Of a stretch of DNA of 22,794 nt, positions 1 through 6,946 are shown one piece after another. The notes below the pieces were generated by a model. The model saw only the letters and a program-made list of their open reading frames with translations. It was not told the origin of the DNA and did no database searches. A program made the position numbers and the translations under genes. Every line of letters begins with the position of its first letter. Within the stretch, counting starts at the first letter, position 1. The DNA comes from CADCSY01 sp038255685 (GTDB taxonomy: Bacteria; Actinomycetota; Acidimicrobiia; Acidimicrobiales; CADCSY01): the NCBI GenBank assembly GCA_038255685.1, contig JBBSLC010000033.1, positions 1 to 22,794 of the forward strand, read 5' to 3'.

Positions 1-196
1 CATCGGCCCGGGGCAGGCCGTCGAGCGGGGTGTGGGTCTTGATGATCCGACGGTGCTGCTGAGCCTCGAGGGCGGCGACGACCTCAGACAGCGGAAGGGT
101 CTGCTGGTCGAGCCACGGCGAGAGCTTCGAGAGCGGCTGGTCGGCGGTGCCGACGGCCGTCGCCTCCCACGTCGCCTTCTCGGTGCCGCTCGTCAT
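1..196 (-). pseudogene. Sulfotransferase fragment, 5' end missing, runs off window start
   Basis: Read on the minus strand, bases 2-142 encode QPLSKLSPWLDQQTLP, then HRRIIKTHTPLDGLPRAD. The KTHTPLDGLP block and the upstream SPWLD block are signatures of PAPS-dependent sulfotransferases (Sulfotransfer_1-type), which move sulfate from PAPS to alcohols or amines. The family has an N-terminal P-loop (PKSGTTW-like) that binds PAPS, about 25-30 residues before SPWLD. Here the frame instead runs into antisense of the multicopper oxidase, and no such P-loop is visible. An in-frame ATG exists at 194-196, but a protein from it would lack the cofactor site. The right edge of real homology is near 142. 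The rest of the gene lies left of the window. It is either a pseudogene or a product of a rearrangement or assembly join. Family call fairly sure, status uncertain. Confidence 0.6.
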
Positions 197-1982
197 CCCG
201 CCGGAGATCAAGGTGCTCGCGGGGGGAACGGTGCCGTTGGAGGCCAAGGTCGCCCCCGTGCAGGTCCTGCCCGGCGCTCCCACGGAGATGTGGACCTACA
301 ACGGGACGTTCCCGGGGCCGACGATCCGCCAGACGTCCGGCGAGCCCATCACCGTCGAGGTCACGAACGCCCTGCCAGCTGCGGTCGGTCCTCTGAGCGT
401 CCACAACCACGGCAACCACTCGGCGCCCGCGTTCGACGGGCAGCCGATGGACAACCTCATCCCGTCGGGGGGCACCTACTCGTACCAGTACGCCGGCATG
501 GAGGATGGCAAGCCGGAGCGGGGCGCGCAGCAGTGGTACCACGACCACGTCATGGACCAGACGGCTCGCAACGTCTGGATGGGCCTGGCCGGGATGTACT
601 TCCTCGACGACGTCAGGGACCCGCAGACGCTGCCGTCCGGGCAGTTCGAGCTCCCGCTCATGCTGACCGACCGGTCATTCACGGCGACGAACCAGCTCGA
701 CTACTCGTTCAACCCCTCCGGGGTGACCGGCGACCACGTGCTCGTCAACGGCCTCCCCCAGCCGCACCACGAGGTCGGTCCGACGACGTACCGCCTGCGG
801 GTGCTGAACGCCTCGAACATCCGCGACTACGAGATCGCCTTGTCGAACGGCCGGCCACTGCAGCAGATCGGCACCGAGTCCGGGCTCCTCGCGGCACCGG
901 TTCTCCGCGACTCGATCCTGCTCGGGGCTGCGGAGCGGACCGACGTGGTCGTCGACTTCACCGGCATGGAGGGTCAGGAGGTCGTGCTCCGCAACCTCGC
1001 CGGCACCGGAGCCGCCGCCGAGCTGCTGCAGTTCCGCGTCCGAGCATCCGGGCCGACGAGCACCGCCAAGGTCCCAGCTGCGCTGCGGACCGACTGGCCC
1101 GACCTGTCGGACCCGGTCTCGGCGAGGCGCACGTTCACCTTCGACCGCAAGCAGGGCAGCTGGACGATCAACGGCAAGCGGTTCGACCACGACCGCTTCG
1201 ACGCCCGTCCCGTCCTCGGCACGACCGAGGAGTGGACCCTCGTCAACCCGTCGGGGTGGACCCACGTGGTGCACATCCACGACGTCGACCAGCAGCTCGT
1301 CAGCCGCAACGGCGCCCCGCCTGCCGCCTACGAGCGGAACAAGGAGTCGTGGCACATCGGCGGGGGCCAGACCGTCGTCGTCCGGCTGCGCTTCACCGAT
1401 CACGTCGGGCCCTACGTCTTCCACTGCCACGTCCTCGAGCACGAGGACGACGGGATGATGAGCCAGTTCGAGGTCGTGGCAGCCCCGGCCTCCGATCCCC
1501 CAGCACCGGAGAAGGCGGGGCCGCGCGACCCCACGGCGAACGCGATCGCAAGCGGATCGGGCTTCGACAGCACACCGGAGGGCGCCCACCAGGACGGGGG
1601 TACCGCAGCGGCTGACCTCGACGGCCCCGGCGACGCCCACGTCTACCGCGGCTACGGCTTCGCCGACGTCCCCTCCGACGCCATCGTGAGAGGGATCGAG
1701 GTCCGGGCCGACTGGTGGGTTGATCAGCGGCGCGGCACCAGCTCGCTCGGCGTCTCGCTGTCGAGCGACGGGACGAGCTGGACCGGGCAGAAGACGACGA
1801 CCAGCTCGGCGACGAGGGAGCACACCGACGTCCTCGGCGGGTCGACCGACAGCTGGGGCAGGACCTGGACGGGTGCCGACCTCGCCAACCTGCAGGTCAA
1901 GGTCTCGACGGCGAGCACCGCCGCCGGGCGCGACTTCTTCCTGGACTGGCTGCCGGTCACCGTCCACTACACCCTTCCGTGA
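147..1982 (+). CDS. Multicopper oxidase (laccase/CotA-like) with C-terminal beta-sandwich extension
   Basis: A copper-dependent oxidase that oxidises phenols or metal ions and reduces O2 to water; family members are normally exported. All four copper motifs are intact: H86-N-H88, H132-D-H134, H373xxH376xH378 and H426-C427-H428xxxH432xxxxM437. MWTYNGTFPGPTIR (48-61) is a typical cupredoxin-1 sequence. The oxidase core ends near residue 445. A Pro/Ala linker and about 130 extra residues follow (roughly 480-611), with a repeated-strand look (VRGIEVRADWW, WGRTWTGADL, FFLDWLPVTVHYT), probably a beta-sandwich adhesion or binding module. The first recognisable family sequence is FSVPLVIPP at residues 11-19. 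No signal peptide precedes it and an in-frame stop lies at 60-62, so GTG 147 is only the first available start and the N-terminus looks truncated. The stop overlaps the next gene as GTGA. Confidence 0.88.
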   Translation: MPTAVASHVAFSVPLVIPPEIKVLAGGTVPLEAKVAPVQVLPGAPTEMWTYNGTFPGPTIRQTSGEPITVEVTNALPAAVGPLSVHNHGNHSAPAFDGQPMDNLIPSGGTYSYQYAGMEDGKPERGAQQWYHDHVMDQTARNVWMGLAGMYFLDDVRDPQTLPSGQFELPLMLTDRSFTATNQLDYSFNPSGVTGDHVLVNGLPQPHHEVGPTTYRLRVLNASNIRDYEIALSNGRPLQQIGTESGLLAAPVLRDSILLGAAERTDVVVDFTGMEGQEVVLRNLAGTGAAAELLQFRVRASGPTSTAKVPAALRTDWPDLSDPVSARRTFTFDRKQGSWTINGKRFDHDRFDARPVLGTTEEWTLVNPSGWTHVVHIHDVDQQLVSRNGAPPAAYERNKESWHIGGGQTVVVRLRFTDHVGPYVFHCHVLEHEDDGMMSQFEVVAAPASDPPAPEKAGPRDPTANAIASGSGFDSTPEGAHQDGGTAAADLDGPGDAHVYRGYGFADVPSDAIVRGIEVRADWWVDQRRGTSSLGVSLSSDGTSWTGQKTTTSSATREHTDVLGGSTDSWGRTWTGADLANLQVKVSTASTAAGRDFFLDWLPVTVHYTLP

Positions 1983-2788
1983 GGTCCGTGCCGCCGGGCC
2001 GGCGGGCGGCGGCGCTCGGGGCGGGGCTCGTCCTCCTCGCCGGTTGCAGCGCAGGCGATGGCACGACCCCTGCGATGGAAGGCCACGGTGGTCCGCGCCC
2101 GGTCACCGTCGCCGAGGCGAGCGTCGGATCAGAGGCGACGACGCCACGCGGCGCCGTGGAGGCCATGTTCGACGCCTACGCCGCAAAGGACCTGTCTCGT
2201 TGGCTCGCCTCGTGGAGCGACGCCGGGTTCGAGGAAGCCTTCGGTGTGGACAAGGCCGAGGGGGCCCTCGTGCCACCGAGCTGGGGGAACGTCCGGTCGT
2301 TCCAGGAGAGCCGGGTCGAGCTGCGAGACACCAGCGAGGAGCGCAGCGGGGCGAGCCGGGCGAGCCTCGTCGTGGGGACGCGGGAGTCAGGCATCGTCAC
2401 CTGGCATCGACTCGACCTCGTCGCCGTCGATGAGCGCTGGCTGGTCGACGGGCGGACCCCGGCGCAACCTCCCGACACCGGCCAGGCGGCGCTCGAGGTG
2501 GTGCTCGTCGACGACGCCATCCGCCCCGCCACCACCACGGCGGACACCGATGTCGACCTGCGGGTGACGAACCGTGGCTCCACCCGCCACGAGCTGGTCC
2601 TGCTGCGCGACCGCGGCGGCATCGACGAGACCGTCGGCCGGCTCGCGGCACTGGCACCCGGCGCCGAGGCCACCATGGTGGCGCGTGACCTGCCGCCCGG
2701 CGAGTACACGATGGTCTGCAGCCTGCTCGATGGCGACGGCCGCCCGCACTCGACGCTGGGGATGCGGGCCGTGCTCACCGTCGGTTAG
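1979..2788 (+). CDS. Lipoprotein with NTF2-like and cupredoxin-like parts
   Basis: A 269-aa protein with a lipoprotein signal: basic RR at 8-9, a hydrophobic stretch and the lipobox LLAG-C23, so it is probably anchored on the outer face of the membrane. Residues about 53-160 (TPRGAVEAMFDAYAAKDLSRW onward) resemble the NTF2/SnoaL-like fold seen in many actinobacterial lipoproteins. Residues about 170-269 look like a cupredoxin: H204, C247, H257 and M262 have the order of type-1 copper ligands (His ... Cys-x9-His-x4-Met), and LPPGEYTMVC is typical of the strand leading to the ligand loop. The GTG start overlaps the oxidase stop by 4 bases and has no clear Shine-Dalgarno of its own, implying translational coupling. 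It may donate electrons or copper to the oxidase; this is inference. The copper-binding call is moderate because the Cys-His spacing is long. Confidence 0.75.
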   Translation: MRSVPPGRRAAALGAGLVLLAGCSAGDGTTPAMEGHGGPRPVTVAEASVGSEATTPRGAVEAMFDAYAAKDLSRWLASWSDAGFEEAFGVDKAEGALVPPSWGNVRSFQESRVELRDTSEERSGASRASLVVGTRESGIVTWHRLDLVAVDERWLVDGRTPAQPPDTGQAALEVVLVDDAIRPATTTADTDVDLRVTNRGSTRHELVLLRDRGGIDETVGRLAALAPGAEATMVARDLPPGEYTMVCSLLDGDGRPHSTLGMRAVLTVG

Positions 2789-2846
2789 CTCGTTCGAGCC
2801 GCGCGCCGCCTCGCGACTGGTCCCCCGAGCGCGCCGGCGGACGGGC

Positions 2847-3539
2847 TCAGCCCGGCGGTCCGCCGAAGAGACCGAGGATCTGCCAGCCCTCGTCGGGGAA
2901 CCCTGCCCGCACCGCCGTCGCCGCAGAAGCGGCGTTGCCCGGCGCGTGCAGGTAGGTCGGCACGGCGCCGTCGGCGAGGACCCGGCGGGCCGCCTGTGCA
3001 ACCAGGTGCGCGGCGAGGCCCTTGCCGCGGTGCGCCTCCTCGGTCACCACCGCCAGCTCGTGACCGTGGGCGTCGTGCTGCTTGCGACCGACACCGGCAC
3101 CGACCTCGCCGTCGACGAAGGCGACGAGGACGTCCCCGTTGAACGGGTGCAGCCACGTCGGCACCCGCTCGTCGTCCCGGTCGACCCACACGCCGACATC
3201 GGGCCCGGGTGTCGGCGCGTGCGACCAGCGGAACGCGCCCCGGGCGAAGGACCACCCTGGTCGGTCGAGGACGTCGGCGATGCCGGTCGCGACCGAGTCG
3301 AGGCCGTCGCCCAGGGCCCGGACGTCCTCCAGCGACGCCGGGGGGACGGAGAGCACGGCGCCGTCGGGGGTGGCGACACCGGCGACGGGGCGCACCGTGC
3401 CGTCCCACCCGGGCTCGTCCCGCACACTCGAGCCGACGACGACGAGACCCGACGGACCGTCCTCGGGCCACGCGCCGAGCCACGCGCGCAGGTGCAGGCC
3501 CAATCGCTCCTCCCCGGTGGCTCGATCGATCGCGTCCAT
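2847..3539 (-). CDS. GNAT-family N-acetyltransferase
   Basis: 230 aa from ATG 3539, chosen because the 35 codons upstream are Arg/Ala-rich and look non-coding. The C-terminal half carries the acetyl-CoA-binding motif A: ELAVVTEEAHRGKGLA at 161-176, with the RGKGLA pyrophosphate loop, followed by a helix (AAHLVAQAARRVL) and YLHAPGNAASAATAVRAGF (196-214), the usual N-x3-S/A end of GNAT domains. The N-terminal 130 residues are a less conserved lobe with FRWSHAP and a WLHPFNGDVLVAF strand. The family moves an acetyl group from acetyl-CoA to amines; the substrate cannot be read from the sequence. It is convergent with the lipoprotein (58-base gap, no obvious terminator) and divergent from the gene at 3753. 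Confidence 0.85.
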   Translation of the reverse strand: MDAIDRATGEERLGLHLRAWLGAWPEDGPSGLVVVGSSVRDEPGWDGTVRPVAGVATPDGAVLSVPPASLEDVRALGDGLDSVATGIADVLDRPGWSFARGAFRWSHAPTPGPDVGVWVDRDDERVPTWLHPFNGDVLVAFVDGEVGAGVGRKQHDAHGHELAVVTEEAHRGKGLAAHLVAQAARRVLADGAVPTYLHAPGNAASAATAVRAGFPDEGWQILGLFGGPPG

Positions 3540-3752
3540 CGGCTGCACGCTAGATGCGTCTCCGTGCTCGTTCGTGAGGGGCGTCGAGCTGCGCACCTCC
3601 GGGCGACACGCCGACGAGCGCGCAGCCGCCCCGGCACCCGCCACCTGCCGCTACCGTCTCGTCGTGGTCCACCACGCCCCGCTCGATCGCGATGCCGGGG
3701 AGCCTCGGCGCCTCGAGCAGCGTGCCCCGAGCAGGGACGCCAGGGCGTAGTC

Positions 3753-4136
3753 GTGGCGTTCGGGCAGGCGGGTGGTCCGCCCGCATCGGTGAAGGACATC
3801 GCCCGGCTGGCCGAGCTGTTGGCCGAGGCCGGCTACGAGACCTTCCGCGAAGCGCGCCATCCCTACGGCCTCACCCAGCGCCAGGCAGCCGGAAAGTTCA
3901 CCCGGGAGGAGGCGAGCGAGCTGCTCGAACGCCTTGAAGGAGAAGCCGAGGCGCTCGATCATGACGTGGCGCCGCCGGCCCCGGTCACCGCCCGGCACCC
4001 GGTACGACGAGCGTCGACGACGGACGAGGTCGCCGCCAGCGCCGCCGCTCCTGACGACATCGTCACTGCGTTCCCCGACGAGCTGCTGGCGGACGAGCTC
4101 GTCCGGCGGGGCTGGTCCTGCACCCCGCCGAGCTGA
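3753..4136 (+). CDS. Small conserved protein with TQRQ..GKFTR motif
   Basis: 127 aa from GTG 3753. The start is placed just before the block FGQAGGPPASVKDIARLAELL (3-23), which continues as YETFREARHPYGLTQRQAAGKFTREEASELLERL (28-61). I recognise this block (AGGPPAT..Q...L..LL...G...F..AR.P.GLTQRQ..GKFTR.EA..LI..L) as a recurring small helical module in actinobacterial proteins, but I know no assigned function. A low-complexity Ala/Pro linker (73-100) leads to a second short conserved-looking helix, DELLADELVRRGW (109-121). No membrane segment and no cysteine pair; only one Cys (C123). The basic, helical character would suit a nucleic-acid-associated protein, but that is a guess. It stands alone, convergent with the DAC-domain gene whose stop lies 3 bases away. 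Confidence 0.7.
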   Translation: MAFGQAGGPPASVKDIARLAELLAEAGYETFREARHPYGLTQRQAAGKFTREEASELLERLEGEAEALDHDVAPPAPVTARHPVRRASTTDEVAASAAAPDDIVTAFPDELLADELVRRGWSCTPPS

Positions 4137-4139
4137 CCG

Positions 4140-5132
4140 TCAGTCCCGGTCGACGACGGGGCTCGGCGCCTGCTCGGCAGTTGCGCCGAGGATGCTCCCG
4201 GCCCGCATCACGGTGACGGGCCCGTCCTCGCTCACCACGATCACCGTCGCTCCGGGATCGTCGTAGCTGTAGCGCCGGGCGGCCGTGTGGCGCATCCCCC
4301 GGTACCCCTCGACCTCGGCCTCGGCCGCCGGTGTGGGCACGAGCCGGACGCCGATCTGGGTGAGGCTGCCGCCCTCGTCGAACAGCGCAGCGCCGTCCAC
4401 CTGGCCGAGCACGTGGCGCAGCGGGGCCAGCTCGGTGGGTCGCAGGATGCGCAGCCGTGGTGGCGTCGACAGACGGGGCTCGAAGCTCGTCGCCAGGCTG
4501 TCGCTCGGCCGGTGCACGAGGGTGGCTCCGACGCCACGAGCGCCGAGGTCGTGCACGGCGAACTCGAGCAGCGTCTCGAGCACCTCGCGATCCCCGTGAT
4601 CGCCGCCGGCGACGACGGCGTCGACCCACGTGGTGACGAGCGGCTCCCAGCGCCACGTCATCCCGTCCCATCGATGGACGCCGAAGTCTCCGACGATGCG
4701 GACCGTCCCGCTCGGGTGGCGCTGCACGAGCACAGCGCCGAGGACCTCGGCGAGCACCACCAGGTCTCGCTCGGAGCCTGCCGGGCGGTCGAAGACGGCC
4801 CACTCGTCGTGGTGGTCGACCCGGCGCACGAGCCAGCTCGAGAGGCCGTCGGCGTAGAAGCGGGCGCTGTCGGTGGAGCGCTCACCCACCGGCCGTCGCT
4901 CGATCTCGAGCTCGGTCGACTCCTCCCACGCCGCCGCGTCCGTGGTCGGTTCGATGATGGCGCCGACGCTCGGGGTCCGACGTTCGTGCACCGCTGGGCG
5001 CAGGGCGTAGTCGAGCTCGGCGACGGCGAGCTCGTGCCATCCCTCGGAGCCGTCGAGGTGGAGCCCGGCCTCGGCCAGCTCCTCGACGAGGCGTCGGAGA
5101 CGCGCCGGCGATGAACGTCGTCGGGTGCCCAC
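4140..5132 (-). CDS. Diadenylate cyclase (DisA_N/DAC) domain protein, non-canonical architecture
   Basis: 330 aa from GTG 5132. The C-terminal part (about 180-312) reads as a DAC domain, the fold that makes cyclic di-AMP from two ATP: D246-G-A248 (DGA motif), GMRH at 279-282 in place of the usual GTRH, then AARRYS (284-289) and VIVVSEDG (297-304). The canonical RHR triplet is R281-H-T283 here. The N-terminal 1-175 is not the DisA layout (DAC first, then helix-hairpin-helix), and no CdaA-type membrane helices are seen. Instead there is a soluble alpha/beta region with LVVLAEVLGAVLVQRHPSGTVRIVG and a Trp-rich RWDGMTWRWEPLVTTW stretch, which may be a sensor domain. The gene begins 9 bases after the MFS stop, so the two are probably co-transcribed. 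No clear Shine-Dalgarno is seen. Domain call fairly sure; catalytic activity unproven. Confidence 0.78.
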   Translation of the reverse strand: MGTRRRSSPARLRRLVEELAEAGLHLDGSEGWHELAVAELDYALRPAVHERRTPSVGAIIEPTTDAAAWEESTELEIERRPVGERSTDSARFYADGLSSWLVRRVDHHDEWAVFDRPAGSERDLVVLAEVLGAVLVQRHPSGTVRIVGDFGVHRWDGMTWRWEPLVTTWVDAVVAGGDHGDREVLETLLEFAVHDLGARGVGATLVHRPSDSLATSFEPRLSTPPRLRILRPTELAPLRHVLGQVDGAALFDEGGSLTQIGVRLVPTPAAEAEVEGYRGMRHTAARRYSYDDPGATVIVVSEDGPVTVMRAGSILGATAEQAPSPVVDRD

Positions 5133-5141
5133 GTTGGCAGG

Positions 5142-6491
5142 CTACGGAGGGCTGGCGGCGACCGCTCCGCGCTGGGGGCGCGTCGGGTCGGGGCCGGTCG
5201 GGAAGGCATCGATGTCACGCAGCCTGGGGAACAGGACCCACCAGGCCCCGGCCACCACGAGCGTCCCGACCCCGCCGAAGACGATGGCGCCCGAGGCGCC
5301 GAGCACGGCGCCGGCGACGCCCGACTCGAAGTCCCCGGCCTGGTTGGAGGCGCCGATGAAGATGTTCTCGACGGCGAGGACCCGCCCTCTCGCCGCTGGC
5401 GGGGTGACGAGGGGCACGAGCGTCGATCGGATGAACATGCTGATGGCGTCGGCCCCCGAGAGCACCGCCATCGCCAGGAGCGCCACGGTGAACGAGGTGG
5501 TGAGGCCGAGCGCGATGGTGCCCAGGCCGAAGATCGCGACGACCCCCAGCAGCACCTTCCCGACGCGCTGGCGGATCGGGCGCAGGATGAGGCCCACGGT
5601 CACGATCCCGGCGCCGATGCCCCCTGCGGCTCGCAACCACCCGAGGCCGACCGCATCGACCCCGAGCCGATCCTCGGCGATTGCCGGCAGCAGGGCGACG
5701 GCGCCACCGAAGAGCACGGCGAACAGGTCGAGGGAGATGGCGCCGAGGAGGACCGGTTGGCCCCTGATGAGGCGGAGCCCCTCGAGCGCTTCTCGCCAGC
5801 TCGCCTTGGCCGGCTGCGGTCCCGCGCCCTCGCCGAGCACGGAGGGTGCCGACGCCTCCAGGCGGGGCGCATCGAGTCCGGGCTCGCTGCCGAGCGCGGG
5901 ATCACGCCACGCCCGGACCGTGGAGACCGCAGCGGCTGCGATGAGCTGGAGCACGACGGCGGCGACCATGGGTGCCGCTGGCGACACGGTGAAGAGGAAG
6001 CCTCCGAGCACGGGTCCGACGATCACGGCGATCTGGAACGTGCCGGAGAACCGCGGGATGAGCCAGGGGAGGCGCTCAGCGGGGACGATGTCGGCAGGCA
6101 GGGCCCGGCTTGCCGGCGCGGCGAAGGCGCGGGCGATCCCGAACAGGCCGACGAGGCCGAAGATCCCAGCCACCGTCGTCGGCTCCGAGAGGACGTGGAC
6201 GGCCAGGGCGGCGGTCGCTGCCGCCTCCGCCACGTAGGCGACGGCGGCGATGCGGCGGCGCTCGAACCGGTCGGCGATCGAGCCGGTGACGAGCACCAGC
6301 AGCGCCGCCGGCGCGAACTCCACGAGCCCGAGGAGCCCGAGGTCGAGCTCGCTGCGGGTGATGTCGTAGACGAGCTTGCCGAGGGCGGTGACGATGGCGA
6401 GCGAGGCGGTCGATGCGCACAGCGCGCTCAGCAGCAGCGCTCGCACCGACCACGGGTGCACGCCGGATGCCGGTCTCGCGCCGTCGACCAC
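5142..6491 (-). CDS. MFS transporter, MFS_3/EntS-like exporter
   Basis: 449 aa with about 12 hydrophobic segments, the usual length for the major facilitator superfamily. Motif A is clear between TM2 and TM3: GSIADRFERRR (70-80). Other typical features are LGKLVYDITRSELDLGLLGLVEFAPAAL at the start and a PASRALPADIVPAERLP loop, matching the MFS_3 group that includes enterobactin exporter EntS and many actinobacterial drug or metabolite exporters. A long polar loop near 220-250 sits between the two six-helix halves. GTG 6491 is supported by an AGAGGAGGA Shine-Dalgarno (complement of 6496-6504). The DAC-domain gene follows 9 bases after its stop, suggesting one transcript. The pair could link export to nucleotide signalling, but the substrate cannot be inferred. 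Confidence 0.9.
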   Translation of the reverse strand: MVDGARPASGVHPWSVRALLLSALCASTASLAIVTALGKLVYDITRSELDLGLLGLVEFAPAALLVLVTGSIADRFERRRIAAVAYVAEAAATAALAVHVLSEPTTVAGIFGLVGLFGIARAFAAPASRALPADIVPAERLPWLIPRFSGTFQIAVIVGPVLGGFLFTVSPAAPMVAAVVLQLIAAAAVSTVRAWRDPALGSEPGLDAPRLEASAPSVLGEGAGPQPAKASWREALEGLRLIRGQPVLLGAISLDLFAVLFGGAVALLPAIAEDRLGVDAVGLGWLRAAGGIGAGIVTVGLILRPIRQRVGKVLLGVVAIFGLGTIALGLTTSFTVALLAMAVLSGADAISMFIRSTLVPLVTPPAARGRVLAVENIFIGASNQAGDFESGVAGAVLGASGAIVFGGVGTLVVAGAWWVLFPRLRDIDAFPTGPDPTRPQRGAVAASPP

Positions 6492-6605
6492 GGCATCCTC
6501 CTCTCCCTCGCTGGGCCAGTCGCCGGGGGGACGACATCATGGCCGGTCCCGAACCCGTCCGACCGAGCTCGCCGCAGGTGCGCGCGACCCAGCGGCGGAG
6601 CGACC

Positions 6606-6800
6606 TCAGAGGCGCTTGTGGACGGGCTGGCCGGCGAACGTCTCCGGCGCAGGCGCCCCACCGGGGCCGTCCTCGCCGGCGGCCTCGGCCGCCTCGAGCT
6701 CCCTGCGGCGGTCGCTCGCGGCCCACCGGATCTGGAGCACGACGCAGACGACGCCGAGCACGACGAGAGCCCCACCGAGCCACACGCTGCTGTCATCCAT
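6606..6800 (-). CDS. Small single-pass membrane protein, 64 aa
   Basis: A 64-residue protein: short acidic N-terminus (MDDSS), one hydrophobic helix at about 6-25 (VWLGGALVVLGVVCVVLQI), then a charged helix RWAASDRRRELEAAEAA and a Gly/Pro-rich tail. The positive-inside rule places the C-terminus in the cytoplasm. Coding is supported by a strong Shine-Dalgarno (GAGGAGGG, complement of 6806-6813) 5 bases before the ATG. I do not recognise a family. It lies 114 bases upstream of the MFS transporter on the same strand and is divergent from the DUF2254 gene. It might be the first gene of the MFS/DAC unit, though the gap leaves room for a separate promoter. Confidence 0.7.
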   Translation of the reverse strand: MDDSSVWLGGALVVLGVVCVVLQIRWAASDRRRELEAAEAAGEDGPGGAPAPETFAGQPVHKRL

Positions 6801-6946
6801 CGGAGCCCTCCTCGGCCGACACCACCCCCCTCGTGGCCTGGGGGCGGACGCTCCGCACGTCGCTCCTCGGAGCGTCGCCGCCTGCGACCGGGTGCGGCCG
6901 CGGCCGACGCCTTGTCGGATCGGTCGCTGCCGGGTAGCACAGAGCG

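Noticed and set aside
32..1615. Plus-strand frame overlapping the multicopper oxidase
   Set aside because: Arg/Pro/Gly-rich shadow. All copper motifs are in the other frame. It was considered as a missing N-terminus through a frameshift, but it shows no signal peptide.
2574..3752. Upstream part of the open frame that ends at 4136
   Set aside because: It runs antisense through the GNAT gene and through the end of the lipoprotein. Conserved sequence begins only at GTG 3753.
6847..6876. GACGCTCC ... GGAGCGTC inverted repeat in the gap before DUF2254
   Set aside because: Arms of 8 bases with a 14-base spacer are not striking in GC-rich DNA, and no promoter element lies at a fitting distance.
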